This document shows, one piece after another, positions 7,732-16,393 of a stretch of DNA of 35,628 nt. The stretch lies in contig CALIZJ010000255.1 in NCBI GenBank assembly GCA_938028845.1, positions 1 through 35,628 of the forward strand, written 5' to 3'. This DNA comes from an uncultured Blautia sp. GTDB lineage: Bacteria > Bacillota > Clostridia > Lachnospirales > Lachnospiraceae. Under the pieces are notes generated by a model. It made no database searches. It worked only from the letters and a program-made list of their open reading frames with translations, and was not told the origin of the DNA. The stretch's first letter is position 1. Each line of letters begins with the position of its first letter. The position numbers and the translations under genes were made by a program.

Positions 7732-8049
7732 ATGGTCTTTAACACAGGAGCAGCTCTCCTGGATGCCATCGTCCTTGCTGTAGTCTCCCGGGAAAAAGAA
7801 GGAACATACGGATACAAGATCACCCAGGACGTCCGATCTGTTTTGGATGTATCCGAGTCCACCCTGTACCCGGTCCTGCGCAGACTGCAAAAGGATGGCT
7901 GCCTGGAGGTCTACGACATGGCATATGCCGGAAGAAACCGCAGATATTATAAAGTAACAGAACAAGGAATGGCGCAGCTTAATTTATATAAGGCGGAGTG
8001 GAAAACCTATTCGTCTAAGATATCTAAGCTATTCGAGGGAGGATTTTAA
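7732..8049 (+). CDS. PadR-family transcriptional regulator
   Basis: A 105-residue winged-helix protein. The PadR core is visible: LLDAIVLAVVSREKEGTYGYKITQDV, then SESTLYPVLRRLQKDGCLEV (recognition helix) and the wing GRNRRYYKVTEQG. Members of this size (subfamily 2) sense envelope or drug stress. AAAGGAG upstream of the ATG gives a good ribosome-binding site. Two bases separate its stop from the next start, so it is the first gene of an operon with DUF1700, DUF4097 and PspC proteins, a grouping common in Firmicutes. Its probable operator overlaps the promoter at 7640-7669. Confidence 0.93.
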   Translation: MVFNTGAALLDAIVLAVVSREKEGTYGYKITQDVRSVLDVSESTLYPVLRRLQKDGCLEVYDMAYAGRNRRYYKVTEQGMAQLNLYKAEWKTYSSKISKLFEGGF

Positions 8050-8051
8050 GT

Positions 8052-8876
8052 ATGAACAGAGCGCAGTTTATGGAACAATTAGAAAAATTGCTTTCTGATA
8101 TATCAGAAGAAGAGAGACTGGAAGCGCTTGATTATTACAACAGCTATTTTGATGACGCAGGGGAAGAGAACGAAGCGGAAGTGATTCGGGAACTGGGAAG
8201 CCCTGGCAAGGTGGCTGCTATTATCAAGGCGGATTTAAAGGAAAACGGCAGCGATTATGGAGAATACACAGAATGGGGCTATGAAGATACACGAACCAAG
8301 GAACCAGGACAAATGCCGGAAAAATATCAGGCTTCCAAAGAAGAAAAAAACTCCGGACAGGAAGAAGGCGCAGCCGGGGGAAGAACTTTTGGCAGAGCGA
8401 GAGCCGGGGCAGAAAATGCCGGATGGAGCCAGGAACGCTATGAACGGGCGCGCAGAAGAGCGGAGAGGGGCTACCATGCAGAAAAAAAGAGAAATAATGC
8501 AGGGGTCATCCTGGTACTGATCCTTCTGGTGTTTATTTCACCCTTTTTAAGCGGCGCCATCGGAGGCGTTCTGGGAGCGGTAGTTGCCGTGATCCTGCTT
8601 CCTTTTATTATTATTTTTGCTTTTGGAGCCTGTGCGGTGGGGTTTCTGGTAGGCGGTATTGCATGCATAGCGGCAGGAATTGCTTTGTGCGCGGCACATC
8701 CGGCGGCGGGAATCCTTACGATAGGCGTAGGATGTCTTTTGATAGCAGCCTGCCTGTTGTTTTTGGCGGCTTTGGCGGTTGTTGCAGGAAAGCTGCTCCC
8801 CTGGCTTTTAAATAAATTCACAGAGTTTTGTCATAATCTTCTTCATAGAGAAAAAAAGGGCGGTGAAAGAGTATGA
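8052..8876 (+). CDS. DUF1700 family membrane protein (HAAS-type N-terminus)
   Basis: A 274-residue protein. Residues 1-65 form the helical DUF1700/HAAS segment, with the typical LEALDYYNSYFDDAG and VIRELGSPGKVAAIIKADL patterns. Residues about 66-147 are a charged, Gly/Glu/Lys-rich cytoplasmic linker. Residues about 148-255 hold several hydrophobic segments (ILLVFISPFLSGAIGGVLGA onward), giving three or four membrane spans. Genes of this type accompany PadR regulators and DUF4097 proteins and are thought to respond to envelope stress; the exact role is unknown. Its stop overlaps the next start (ATGA). Confidence 0.85.
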   Translation: MNRAQFMEQLEKLLSDISEEERLEALDYYNSYFDDAGEENEAEVIRELGSPGKVAAIIKADLKENGSDYGEYTEWGYEDTRTKEPGQMPEKYQASKEEKNSGQEEGAAGGRTFGRARAGAENAGWSQERYERARRRAERGYHAEKKRNNAGVILVLILLVFISPFLSGAIGGVLGAVVAVILLPFIIIFAFGACAVGFLVGGIACIAAGIALCAAHPAAGILTIGVGCLLIAACLLFLAALAVVAGKLLPWLLNKFTEFCHNLLHREKKGGERV

Positions 8877-9736
8877 AAAAGTTTCTGAGAGTGATGCTGA
8901 TCTCGGCAGCCGTGTTTCTTGTGGTGGGGCTTGGGTTCTCCATCGGCGGCATAGCTATGGGCGCTACCCTGGAAGGGGTACATATTATAGATGAGATAAA
9001 ACATCAGTATCGGGAGATTACCCGTGAAATCAGAGAAGAAACATGGGATGAGGATTTAGATGATTTAAAGGAGATAGATTCGGAATATACAGCGGGCAGC
9101 GGTGACGGTGTTTATGTATATGACGCAATTGACGAGGTAGACGTAGAATTAAAATATGATACATTGATGATAGAAAATTATAGTGAGAACACCGTACGTG
9201 TGGAGGTAAAGAACGATCCAGAAGGCGATATCCGGGTGTCAAATGAGGGAAAAGAATTGAAAATCCAGGGAGGGAACAGAAGTGAAGACGACCGGACGGT
9301 GATCCTTTATCTGCCAGAGAAGACTGTCTTGAAAAAGTTTTCAGCAGAAGTGGACGCCGGACTAATAGAACTTACCGGGGATTTTACGGCAGATGAAGCG
9401 GATATCCAGATTGGCGCCGGACAGATTAGTAATGAAGGAACTCTGCAGGTAGAAGACCTTGACATAAAAGTGGATGCGGGAGCTATGGAATTATATGGAC
9501 TTACTGCAGACCGAGTAAAAGGGGAATGTGGCGTAGGAAGCATGTACCTTGGGATGTCCGGAAGGGAAGAGGACTACAATTATAAACTGAAGTGTGATCT
9601 AGGAAAGATCATCATTGGAGAAAAGGAATATGTTTCTCTTGGAAGAAACCAGACTTTGGATAACCAGGGAGCAGCAGGAAAAATGGAGCTGGAATGTGGA
9701 ATGGGCGAGATAGCGGTAGAATTTGAAGAAGTATAA
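8873..9736 (+). CDS. DUF4097 family membrane-anchored beta-repeat protein
   Basis: A 287-residue protein with one N-terminal hydrophobic segment (residues about 5-30) and a long exported part. From about residue 85 the sequence follows the DUF4097/LiaF-like adhesin pattern: short beta repeats with regularly spaced Gly and Asp (VDAGLIELTGDFTADEAD, IGAGQISNEG, VDAGAMELYG, CGVGSMYLGMSG, CDLGKIIIGEK, CGMGEIAVEF). These form a right-handed beta solenoid. It is translationally coupled to the DUF1700 gene by an ATGA overlap. Function is inferred only as part of an envelope-stress module. Confidence 0.85.
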   Translation: MKKFLRVMLISAAVFLVVGLGFSIGGIAMGATLEGVHIIDEIKHQYREITREIREETWDEDLDDLKEIDSEYTAGSGDGVYVYDAIDEVDVELKYDTLMIENYSENTVRVEVKNDPEGDIRVSNEGKELKIQGGNRSEDDRTVILYLPEKTVLKKFSAEVDAGLIELTGDFTADEADIQIGAGQISNEGTLQVEDLDIKVDAGAMELYGLTADRVKGECGVGSMYLGMSGREEDYNYKLKCDLGKIIIGEKEYVSLGRNQTLDNQGAAGKMELECGMGEIAVEFEEV

Positions 9737-9795
9737 ATAGACGGCTGCCAGCAACAAAGGGCAGGCGGATGGTTTTTGAGAAAGGAGAGAAGCTC

Positions 9796-9978
9796 ATGAG
9801 CAATAAACGTTTGTATAAATCATCAGTAAACCGGGTGTTATGCGGGGTATGCGGAGGCATCGGAGAGTATTTTGACATAGATCCGACTTTGATAAGACTT
9901 GCCTGGATTTTATTCAGTTGTCTGGGCGGAGCGGGAATCTGGGCGTATATTTTGGCTGCTATCATCATGCCGAAATAG
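9796..9978 (+). CDS. PspC-domain small membrane protein
   Basis: A 60-residue protein almost wholly made of a PspC domain: NKRLYKSSVNRVLCGVCGGIGEYFDIDPTLIRLAWILF, then one membrane segment (GAGIWAYILAAIIMP). Such proteins take part in phage-shock/Lia-type envelope stress sensing. AAAGGAGAG at 9781-9789 fixes the start at ATG 9796; the upstream in-frame ATG at 9769 lacks such a site. It is the fourth gene of the PadR operon. Confidence 0.92.
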   Translation: MSNKRLYKSSVNRVLCGVCGGIGEYFDIDPTLIRLAWILFSCLGGAGIWAYILAAIIMPK

Positions 9979-10057
9979 ATTTTATAAGTCCCAGGGGTAT
10001 ATTCTTACGGGTACTTGTCCATACTCCAGAAGAAAGAGGAAAGGAGTGTGGGAACGG

Positions 10058-10249
10058 TTGAATAAGGATAAAGAGGTAAAAGCGTACTTAAATGGAGAAC
10101 TCAGCCCCAAGGAAAAACTGAAATATGAAATCGCAGAGGAACTGGGGATCCTGGATAAGGTTCTGGAGAAAGGCTGGAAAAGCCTTTCAGCCAAGGAAAC
10201 AGGCCGTATCGGAGGCCTTATGACACGTAAGAAAAAGAACGAGGAATAA
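10058..10249 (+). CDS. Probable small acid-soluble spore protein, alpha/beta type (minor)
   Basis: A 63-residue basic protein. The central part, LKYEIAEELGILDKV, matches the first conserved SASP block (KxExAxELG). The end, GWKSLSAKETGRIGGLMTRK, matches the second block (T/A-x-R-x-G-x-[VI]-GG-x-[IM]-x-[KR]), including the GG pair. Such proteins coat forespore DNA and protect it. The start is most likely TTG 10058 with AAGGAG at 10041-10046 (11-base gap); GTG at 10047 is too close to that site. It lies 79 bases after pspC with no clear terminator between, and a good terminator follows. Divergence from major SASPs suggests a minor, SspF-like form. The call rests on motif reading. Confidence 0.7.
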   Translation: MNKDKEVKAYLNGELSPKEKLKYEIAEELGILDKVLEKGWKSLSAKETGRIGGLMTRKKKNEE

Positions 10250-10255
10250 TAAAAA

Positions 10256-10293
10256 GCATTGCCGGGAAAATCTATTCCAGGCAGTGCTTTTTT
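10256..10293 (+). terminator. Intrinsic terminator ending the padR-SASP cluster
   Basis: GCATTGCC (10256-10263) pairs with GGCAGTGC (10280-10287) through one G-T pair and is followed by six T. Confidence 0.85.
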
Positions 10294-10360
10294 GTGTTAT
10301 ACTATCGATATATTCTAAATCAACCATCATATGGATTTCGTATAAAGCGAGGTAAAGTGG

Positions 10361-10792
10361 ATGAGTAAATTGAACAGCGAATTAAAAAAAGAATTGATTA
10401 AAACAGCGTTTTCCGCACAGAAAAAGGCATATGCTCCCTATTCCGGATTTCAGGTAGGCGCTGCCCTTTTGACAAAGGACGGAAAGATTTATGAAGGATG
10501 CAATATTGAAAATGCTTCCTACGGCGCGTCTAACTGCGCAGAGAGAACAGCGTTTTTCAGAGCCGTATATGAAGGAGAACGGGATTTTAGAGCCATTGCT
10601 ATCGTGGGAAAGCCGGAAAAGTCGGAGGAGTTTGAATACTGTGCTCCCTGCGGAATCTGCCGTCAGGTCATGGCGGAATTTTGTGTGCCGGGAGAATTTC
10701 AGATCATACTTCCAAGATCCGCAGAAGAATATCAGGAATATACGCTGGAAGAACTTCTGCCCCTTAGCTTTACAGGAGATTCTATGAAATAA
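10361..10792 (+). CDS. cdd: Cytidine deaminase
   Basis: Zinc enzyme that deaminates cytidine and deoxycytidine to uridine and deoxyuridine. The 143-residue length fits the homotetrameric form. The zinc and catalytic residues are Cys59-Ala-Glu61 (NCAERTA) with Cys97 and Cys100 (APCGICRQ), exactly the CAE...PCxxC pattern. The nucleoside-contact segment GCNIENASYG is present. GAGGT precedes the ATG. It is followed after 20 bases by deoC, forming a nucleoside salvage pair. Confidence 0.96.
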   Translation: MSKLNSELKKELIKTAFSAQKKAYAPYSGFQVGAALLTKDGKIYEGCNIENASYGASNCAERTAFFRAVYEGERDFRAIAIVGKPEKSEEFEYCAPCGICRQVMAEFCVPGEFQIILPRSAEEYQEYTLEELLPLSFTGDSMK

Positions 10793-10812
10793 AAAATAGG
10801 AGGATACGGTGG

Positions 10813-11472
10813 ATGAATATTTCAGAAATTTTGTCACATGTGGACCACACGCAGTTAAAGGCATATGCCTCCTGGGACGATATTATAAAACTCTGTGAGG
10901 AAGCGATCCGGCTTAAAACAGCTTCTGTCTGTGTTCCGCCCTGTTATGTAGGAAAGATACGGGAATCTTTTAGCGACAAGGTACGGATCTGTACTGTGGT
11001 AGGATTTCCTCTTGGGTACAGCGTTACAGAGGCAAAAGTAGCGGAGGTAAAGCAGGCAGTCCTGGACGGCGCAGATGAAATTGACGTGGTGGTAAATATC
11101 TGCGATGTAAAGAACCACGATTTCGGAGCAGTGAAAGATGAACTTACCAGGATCAGAGAAGCTGCAGGAACACATATACTGAAAGTGATCATTGAGACCT
11201 GCTATCTGACAGATGAAGAAAAAATCCAGCTCTGCAAAATTATTACCCAGGTGGGGGCGGATTATATTAAGACCTCCACAGGTTTCGGAACAAAGGGGGC
11301 GGAGCTTTCTGATATTGAGCTTTTTAAAGAGAATATCGGGCCGGAAGTAAAGATAAAGGCAGCCGGAGGAATCCGGACGGCAGAGAGTATGGAGGCATTT
11401 TTAGATGCAGGCTGCGAGCGGATCGGCAGCAGTTCTGCGGCGGCTTTAAGCGGGGAGGACAGGGAAAAATAA
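10813..11472 (+). CDS. deoC: Deoxyribose-phosphate aldolase
   Basis: Class I aldolase that splits 2-deoxyribose-5-phosphate into glyceraldehyde-3-phosphate and acetaldehyde. At 219 residues it has the usual bacterial length. Lys153 in YIKTSTGFG is the Schiff-base residue, Lys182 in IKAAGGIRT the helper Lys, and Asp91 in EIDVVVNI the acid/base Asp. AGGAGG lies shortly before the ATG. With cdd it channels deoxynucleosides to central metabolism; no nucleoside phosphorylase is in the window. Confidence 0.96.
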   Translation: MNISEILSHVDHTQLKAYASWDDIIKLCEEAIRLKTASVCVPPCYVGKIRESFSDKVRICTVVGFPLGYSVTEAKVAEVKQAVLDGADEIDVVVNICDVKNHDFGAVKDELTRIREAAGTHILKVIIETCYLTDEEKIQLCKIITQVGADYIKTSTGFGTKGAELSDIELFKENIGPEVKIKAAGGIRTAESMEAFLDAGCERIGSSSAAALSGEDREK

Positions 11473-11509
11473 CCCGCATAAAAAGGTGACAGCAGGAGAA
11501 AAATAAAAT

Positions 11510-12226
11510 ATGGATGAATATGTAGAAGATTATGTGAAGCTGGAGAACGTCTCCAAGGTATACGGCTCAAAGGAAGTAAAGATCGTAGCCGTAGATGAAA
11601 TAAGTTTTCAGATTGCCAAAGGAGAGTTTGTAGTAATCGTCGGTCCCAGCGGGGCCGGCAAAACTACCGTTCTGAACATTCTGGGGGGAATGGATAAAGC
11701 GAGTGGTGGAAGAGTATGGGTAGATGGGAAAAACATTGCCAGATATTCCAGCAGGCAGCTCACAGCCTATCGCCGAGAAGACATTGGCTTTGTATTCCAG
11801 TTCTATAATCTGGTACCAAATCTGACTGCTCTTGAAAATGTGGAACTGGCGCTTCAGATCTGCAAGAATCCTCTGAACGCCAGAGAAGTGCTGGAAGAAG
11901 TGGGCTTAAAAGACAGGCTCTCAAATTTTCCGGCACAGCTTTCCGGCGGGGAGCAGCAGAGGGTATCCATAGCCAGGGCCCTTGCCAAGAACCCTAAGCT
12001 TTTGCTGTGTGATGAGCCTACCGGGGCGCTGGACTACCAGACCGGCAAGGCGATCTTAAAGCTTTTACAGGATATGTGCAGAGAAAGAGGGATGACGGTG
12101 ATCGTGATCACCCATAACTCTGCTCTTACGCCCATGGCGGACCGTGTGATAAAAATTAAAAATGGAAAAGTGTCCGATATGGCACTGAATGAGCATCCTA
12201 CTCCGGTAGAGGAAATCGAGTGGTAG
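11510..12226 (+). CDS. ABC transporter ATP-binding protein (MacB/LolD type)
   Basis: A 238-residue ATPase. Walker A is GPSGAGKT at 45-52, the Q-loop is Gln97 in FVFQFYN, the signature is LSGGEQQRVSIARA at 144-157, and Walker B is LLLCDEPTGALD with Glu169. The H-loop His lies in VIVITHN. These sequences, especially FVFQFYNLVPNLTALENV, mark the MacB/LolD/FtsE group, whose members drive conformational change in FtsX-type permeases rather than classic import. Eight bases separate it from the giant permease gene, its obvious partner. Confidence 0.95.
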   Translation: MDEYVEDYVKLENVSKVYGSKEVKIVAVDEISFQIAKGEFVVIVGPSGAGKTTVLNILGGMDKASGGRVWVDGKNIARYSSRQLTAYRREDIGFVFQFYNLVPNLTALENVELALQICKNPLNAREVLEEVGLKDRLSNFPAQLSGGEQQRVSIARALAKNPKLLLCDEPTGALDYQTGKAILKLLQDMCRERGMTVIVITHNSALTPMADRVIKIKNGKVSDMALNEHPTPVEEIEW

Positions 12227-12234
12227 GTGAGAGC

Positions 12235-15200
12235 ATGAAGAAAGCATTACATAAAGAATTTTGGATGGAGATCCGAAAAAGTAAGGCAAGATTTATTTCC
12301 ATTTTTCTGATCGTCGCACTGGGGGTCGCATTTTTTTCCGGAATCCAGGCGGCGTCTCCGGATATGCGGTATTCCGGGGACGCTTACTATGACGAAAGCA
12401 GGCTTATGGATTTAAAGGTCATAGGTACTATGGGGCTTACGGACAGCGATGTGGAAGCCCTTGAAAATATTGACGGGATTGAAACCGCAGAGGGGGCGTA
12501 TTTTACAGATGTCCTTTGCGCGGACAGCGAATCTTCTTTGGTTCTGCATGTGGAATCTTTAAATAAAGAGGTAAACCAGCTTTCTGTGTCAGAAGGACGT
12601 ATTCCTGAAAAAAAGGGCGAATGTTTTTTGGACCAGGAATTTGCCGCTTCCAGCGGATATAAAGTAGGGGACAAGATTGCGGTCACCCAGGAGGAAAACA
12701 ACGATCTTCTGCAGACAGAAACCTTTACCATTGTGGGTATAGGAAGCTGTCCTCTTTATATTTCTTTCAGCAGAGGGAACACCACTCTTGGTTCAGGTGA
12801 GATCAGCGGATTTATGTATGTGCTGCCTGAAGACTTTGACCAGGAAGTTTTTACGCAGATTTATATCCGGATTCGGGAAGCGGAAGATTTGATCAGCTAT
12901 ACAGACGCCTACGATAATCTGGTGGATAAGATTTCAGAACGTGTGGAAGACATTCAGGATGTGCAGTGTCAGGCACGTTACCAGGAAGTCCTTTCCGATG
13001 CTCAGAAGGAAATCGACGACGCCAGAAAAGAGCTGGAAGATGGGAGAGCAGAAGCGGAAGAAGAACTTGCGGATGCCAGGGAAAAGCTGGAGGAGGCAGA
13101 AGAGGAACTTGCCGATGGAAGACAGGAATATGAGGATGGCGTACAGCAGCTTGCCGATGCCCGTGAAGAGCTTGCCAACGGAAGGCAGCAGCTTGCGGAT
13201 GCCAGGGAACAGGTGAACGACGGCTGGTCACAGCTTGAGACCGCCAGAGAACAGGCTGCCAGTGGTTATGCGGAATTGGAATCTGCCAGGGAGGAACTAG
13301 AAAGCGGCTGGGCGCAGTTTAATGAATATCAGGCCCAGACAGATGAAGGATATTCTCAGTTAAATGCAGCCAAAGAGCAGTACAGGGCGGGACGCCGGGA
13401 ACTTCAGAATGCCAGAGAACTTTTGAACCAAAGGCAGCAGGAGATAAATGCAGGGCTGGCCCAGATAGAGGAAGGTCGCACCCAGCTTAACCAGCAGGAG
13501 AGTGAGCTTAACGCCAGCCGCCAGGAGTGTGAAAACGGCCTTGCAAGTGTGGCTGCAGGGGAGGAACAGCTTGCCGCTGCGCAGGCAGCCCTTGAAGCCG
13601 CCCAGGCGGAGCTTGCAAAAAGACAGGCAGAGTATGACGCTGCCGCCGCATCAGGGAATTATTCCCAGGAAGAGCTGGATGCAATGCGTGCAGAGCTTGA
13701 AGCATACAGGGAAGAAGTGAATGCCCAGGCAGCGGCTGTGGAAGCGGAAAGACAGAGGCTTTCTTCCCTGCGCAGTGAATTGGAAGCAAGGATTGCACAG
13801 ATAGACCAGGGGCTTGCGCAGATCCAGAGAAGCAGAGAAGAACTGGACCGGACAGAAAGCCAGCTTGAAGCTGGTCAGGCAGAAATCACAGCGGGCATGG
13901 AAGAACTTGAGACCAGACAGACTCAGCTTGACAAGGCAAGGCAGGAGATAGAAGCGAATCAGGCCACATTAGATGCCGCCCAGGCTGAGCTTAATGCAAA
14001 CCGCCAGACCCTTGAAGCAGGGCAGGCGGAATATGACGCCGGTCTGGCACAGTACCAGTCCGGTCAGGCGCAGATTGCCCAAACGGAAGCTACCCTTACC
14101 CAGAGTGAAGAAGAAATTCGGGAAAATGAGCAGAGAATGGAGGAAGGGGAGCAGGAAATACAGGAGAGTGAGCAGACCCTTGCGGATGCAAGACAGGAAA
14201 TAGAAGACGGTGAGAAAGAGCTTGCGGATGGAAGGCAGGATTACGAAGAAGGAAGAAGAGAAGCGCAGCAGGAAATAGAAGACGGCGAAAAAGAGATCGA
14301 GGATGCTCAGAAGGAATTGGATGATCTGGAAGAACCGGAATGGGTGATATCCACCAGGTCCGATCTGCCGGAATACAGCGACTATGGGGATAATGCGGAC
14401 CGTATTCGAAATATTGGAGAAGTATTTCCAGTTATGTTCTTTTTGGTAGCCGCCCTTATCAGCCTTACCACTATGACTAGGATGGTGGAGGAACAGAGAA
14501 CCCAGATCGGTACTATGAAAGCATTGGGATACGGAAAATATGACATTGCATCCAAGTATCTGAATTATGCTTTTCTTGCTACCGTGGGAGGCAGCATCTT
14601 CGGCGTGCTGATCGGGCAGAAGCTCCTGCCTTATATTATTATCCAGGCATACGGTATCATGTACCATAATATGGCAAGCAGCATGCAGATCCATTATGAG
14701 ATGAGTTATGCCCTGATCGCTTCTGTTGCAGCCGTAGTGTGCACTATAGGAGCCACGCTTTTTTCCTGTTACAAGGAACTTGCGGAGACTCCGGCTGCCC
14801 TTATGAGGCCGCCGACACCTAAAGAAGGAAAGAGGGTGCTTGTGGAGCGCATTACTTTTCTGTGGAAACGGCTGAACTTCTCCTGGAAATCATCCCTTAG
14901 GAATCTGTTCCGTTATAAAAAACGTCTTTTTATGACAATCTTTGGCATAGCGGGAAGTATGGCCCTTTTGCTGGTAGGCTTTGGAATACGGGATTCTATT
15001 ATGGATATTGCCGTGCGCCAGTATGAAGAGCTGCAGCATTACGAAGGAATGATCATTGACGACGAAGATGCTACAGACGCGGAGCGTGAGGAACTGCTTG
15101 CCTATCTGGATGGGAATGAAAAGATTGACCATTACACAAGGATACAGCTTTTGGCTATGACGGTTCCGGCGGAGAAATCTAATTTAAGCGTATATGTCTA

Positions 15201-16014
15201 TGTACCGGAAAACGTGGAAAATTTCAGTGAAGATGTGACCCTTCAAAACCGCAGGACAAAGGAACAGTATTCCCTTACGGACGAAGGAGCAGCGGTCAGC
15301 GAAAAAACAGCGGATATGCTGGGACTGGACATCGGGGATGAAATTACCATTGAAAAGGATAACAAGGAATATCAGGCTAAAATAGCAGTGATCACGGAAA
15401 ACTATATGGGGCATTATATTTATATGACCCCTGCGGTATATGAAGAGACCTTTGGAGAGAAACCGGATTATGCGGATATTGTGTTTACTATGAGGGAAGA
15501 GTATGCAGAGGATCTTGAGACTACAGGAGAGGAGATTCTCACCTATCCCGCAGCTCTTAGCATCAGCTATACTTCCAGCATTGCAGGACAGCTTGAGAGA
15601 ATGTTGAGCAGCCTGGGAGCGGTAATCGTTGTACTGATCGTCTCGGCTGGCATGCTGGCGTTTGTAGTTTTGTATAATCTGAATAACATCAATATTACAG
15701 AGCGGCAGAGAGAGCTTGCCACTTTGAAGGTACTTGGCTTTTATGACCAGGAAGTTTCCCAGTATGTGTTCCGGGAAAATATCCTGCTGACGCTGATCGG
15801 CGTGGCGGCAGGAGCTGTCCTTGGAATTTTCCTTCATCGCTATGTGATCACCACAGTGGAGGTGGATGCGGTGATGTTCGGAAGGAATATCCGTCCGTTA
15901 AGCTTCCTGTACAGTGCCTTGTTTACCTGCGGATTTTCTGCCATTGTAAATGTGGTCATGCATTTTAAACTAAAGAAGATCGACATGGTGGAATCCCTAA
16001 AGAGTGTGGAATAA
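12235..16014 (+). CDS. FtsX-like (MacB-type) ABC permease with a very long extracellular coiled coil
   Basis: A 1259-residue permease. An N-terminal membrane helix (FISIFLIVALGVAFFSGIQ, about 20-40) is followed by a MacB-type periplasmic-like domain (about 45-245). Residues 249-700 form an almost proline-free heptad region of units such as QLADARE/ELANGRQ with alternating Ala and Gly. The only break is an SGNYS turn at 473-477, the exact midpoint. Then come an FtsX core (MFFLVAALISLTTMTRMVEEQRTQIGTMKALGY), a further soluble domain (about 970-1120) and a second FtsX core with NITERQRELATLKVLGF near the end. I chose ATG 12235 rather than GTG 12220; AGGTGAG lies just upstream. It pairs with the ATPase at 11510. 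Substrate is unknown; force transmission to a wall enzyme, as in FtsEX, is one possibility. Confidence 0.9.
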   Translation: MKKALHKEFWMEIRKSKARFISIFLIVALGVAFFSGIQAASPDMRYSGDAYYDESRLMDLKVIGTMGLTDSDVEALENIDGIETAEGAYFTDVLCADSESSLVLHVESLNKEVNQLSVSEGRIPEKKGECFLDQEFAASSGYKVGDKIAVTQEENNDLLQTETFTIVGIGSCPLYISFSRGNTTLGSGEISGFMYVLPEDFDQEVFTQIYIRIREAEDLISYTDAYDNLVDKISERVEDIQDVQCQARYQEVLSDAQKEIDDARKELEDGRAEAEEELADAREKLEEAEEELADGRQEYEDGVQQLADAREELANGRQQLADAREQVNDGWSQLETAREQAASGYAELESAREELESGWAQFNEYQAQTDEGYSQLNAAKEQYRAGRRELQNARELLNQRQQEINAGLAQIEEGRTQLNQQESELNASRQECENGLASVAAGEEQLAAAQAALEAAQAELAKRQAEYDAAAASGNYSQEELDAMRAELEAYREEVNAQAAAVEAERQRLSSLRSELEARIAQIDQGLAQIQRSREELDRTESQLEAGQAEITAGMEELETRQTQLDKARQEIEANQATLDAAQAELNANRQTLEAGQAEYDAGLAQYQSGQAQIAQTEATLTQSEEEIRENEQRMEEGEQEIQESEQTLADARQEIEDGEKELADGRQDYEEGRREAQQEIEDGEKEIEDAQKELDDLEEPEWVISTRSDLPEYSDYGDNADRIRNIGEVFPVMFFLVAALISLTTMTRMVEEQRTQIGTMKALGYGKYDIASKYLNYAFLATVGGSIFGVLIGQKLLPYIIIQAYGIMYHNMASSMQIHYEMSYALIASVAAVVCTIGATLFSCYKELAETPAALMRPPTPKEGKRVLVERITFLWKRLNFSWKSSLRNLFRYKKRLFMTIFGIAGSMALLLVGFGIRDSIMDIAVRQYEELQHYEGMIIDDEDATDAEREELLAYLDGNEKIDHYTRIQLLAMTVPAEKSNLSVYVYVPENVENFSEDVTLQNRRTKEQYSLTDEGAAVSEKTADMLGLDIGDEITIEKDNKEYQAKIAVITENYMGHYIYMTPAVYEETFGEKPDYADIVFTMREEYAEDLETTGEEILTYPAALSISYTSSIAGQLERMLSSLGAVIVVLIVSAGMLAFVVLYNLNNINITERQRELATLKVLGFYDQEVSQYVFRENILLTLIGVAAGAVLGIFLHRYVITTVEVDAVMFGRNIRPLSFLYSALFTCGFSAIVNVVMHFKLKKIDMVESLKSVE

Positions 16015-16037
16015 CTGTGAATTTAACGGAAATCACC

Positions 16038-16066
16038 TTGACAAGAGAAAAAAATACAATTATAGT
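16038..16066 (+). promoter_or_regulatory. Promoter of the T-box-valS transcript
   Basis: Perfect TTGACA at 16038-16043, a 17-base spacer, and TATAGT at 16061-16066. Transcription would start near 16073. Confidence 0.8.
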
Positions 16067-16073
16067 AATAGCC

Positions 16074-16340
16074 AAGAAAATGGCGAGGAAGAAGAGGAGT
16101 AGGCGATTGTCCCTGACAGAGAAGGAAACCCGCAGGCTGGAAGGTTTCCCCCGGAAGAGGTCGCTGAAGGTAGCTTTGGAGCCGGGAGGCTGATGGCAGA
16201 TGCAGTAGGCTTTCACGTAATCCTGCGTTAAAGGAAAAGAGATGTACGGGAGAAGAACGACGTCCTTATTTCTCGTATAATGAAGGTGGTACCGCGGTAA
16301 AATCGCCCTTCACACGCTGGTGTGAGGGGCTTTTCCATTA
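16074..16340 (+). promoter_or_regulatory. T-box riboswitch of valS
   Basis: The T-box core GAAGGTGGTACCGCGG at 16282-16297 is canonical and pairs with the uncharged tRNA acceptor end through TGGT. It is followed by an antiterminator/terminator pair: GAAGG (16282-16286) can pair with CCTTC inside the left arm of the terminator. The terminator stem is 16305-16315 with 16320-16330, then TTTT. Stem I includes AGTAGG near 16098-16103, pairing with CCTGC at 16222-16226. GTA at 16217-16219, just inside that stem, is the likely valine specifier codon, but I did not fold the RNA. Uncharged tRNA-Val should allow read-through. Confidence 0.93.
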
Positions 16341-16393
16341 TGGAAAGGCCCTGTCATACCTAATACTTTGCAGATAGAGTACAGGAGGTCATT

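Noticed and set aside
13502..14694. Open frames in other phases of the coiled-coil region
   Set aside because: The repetitive codons of the permease coil create long stop-free shadow frames; their peptides are low-complexity and unlike any family I know.
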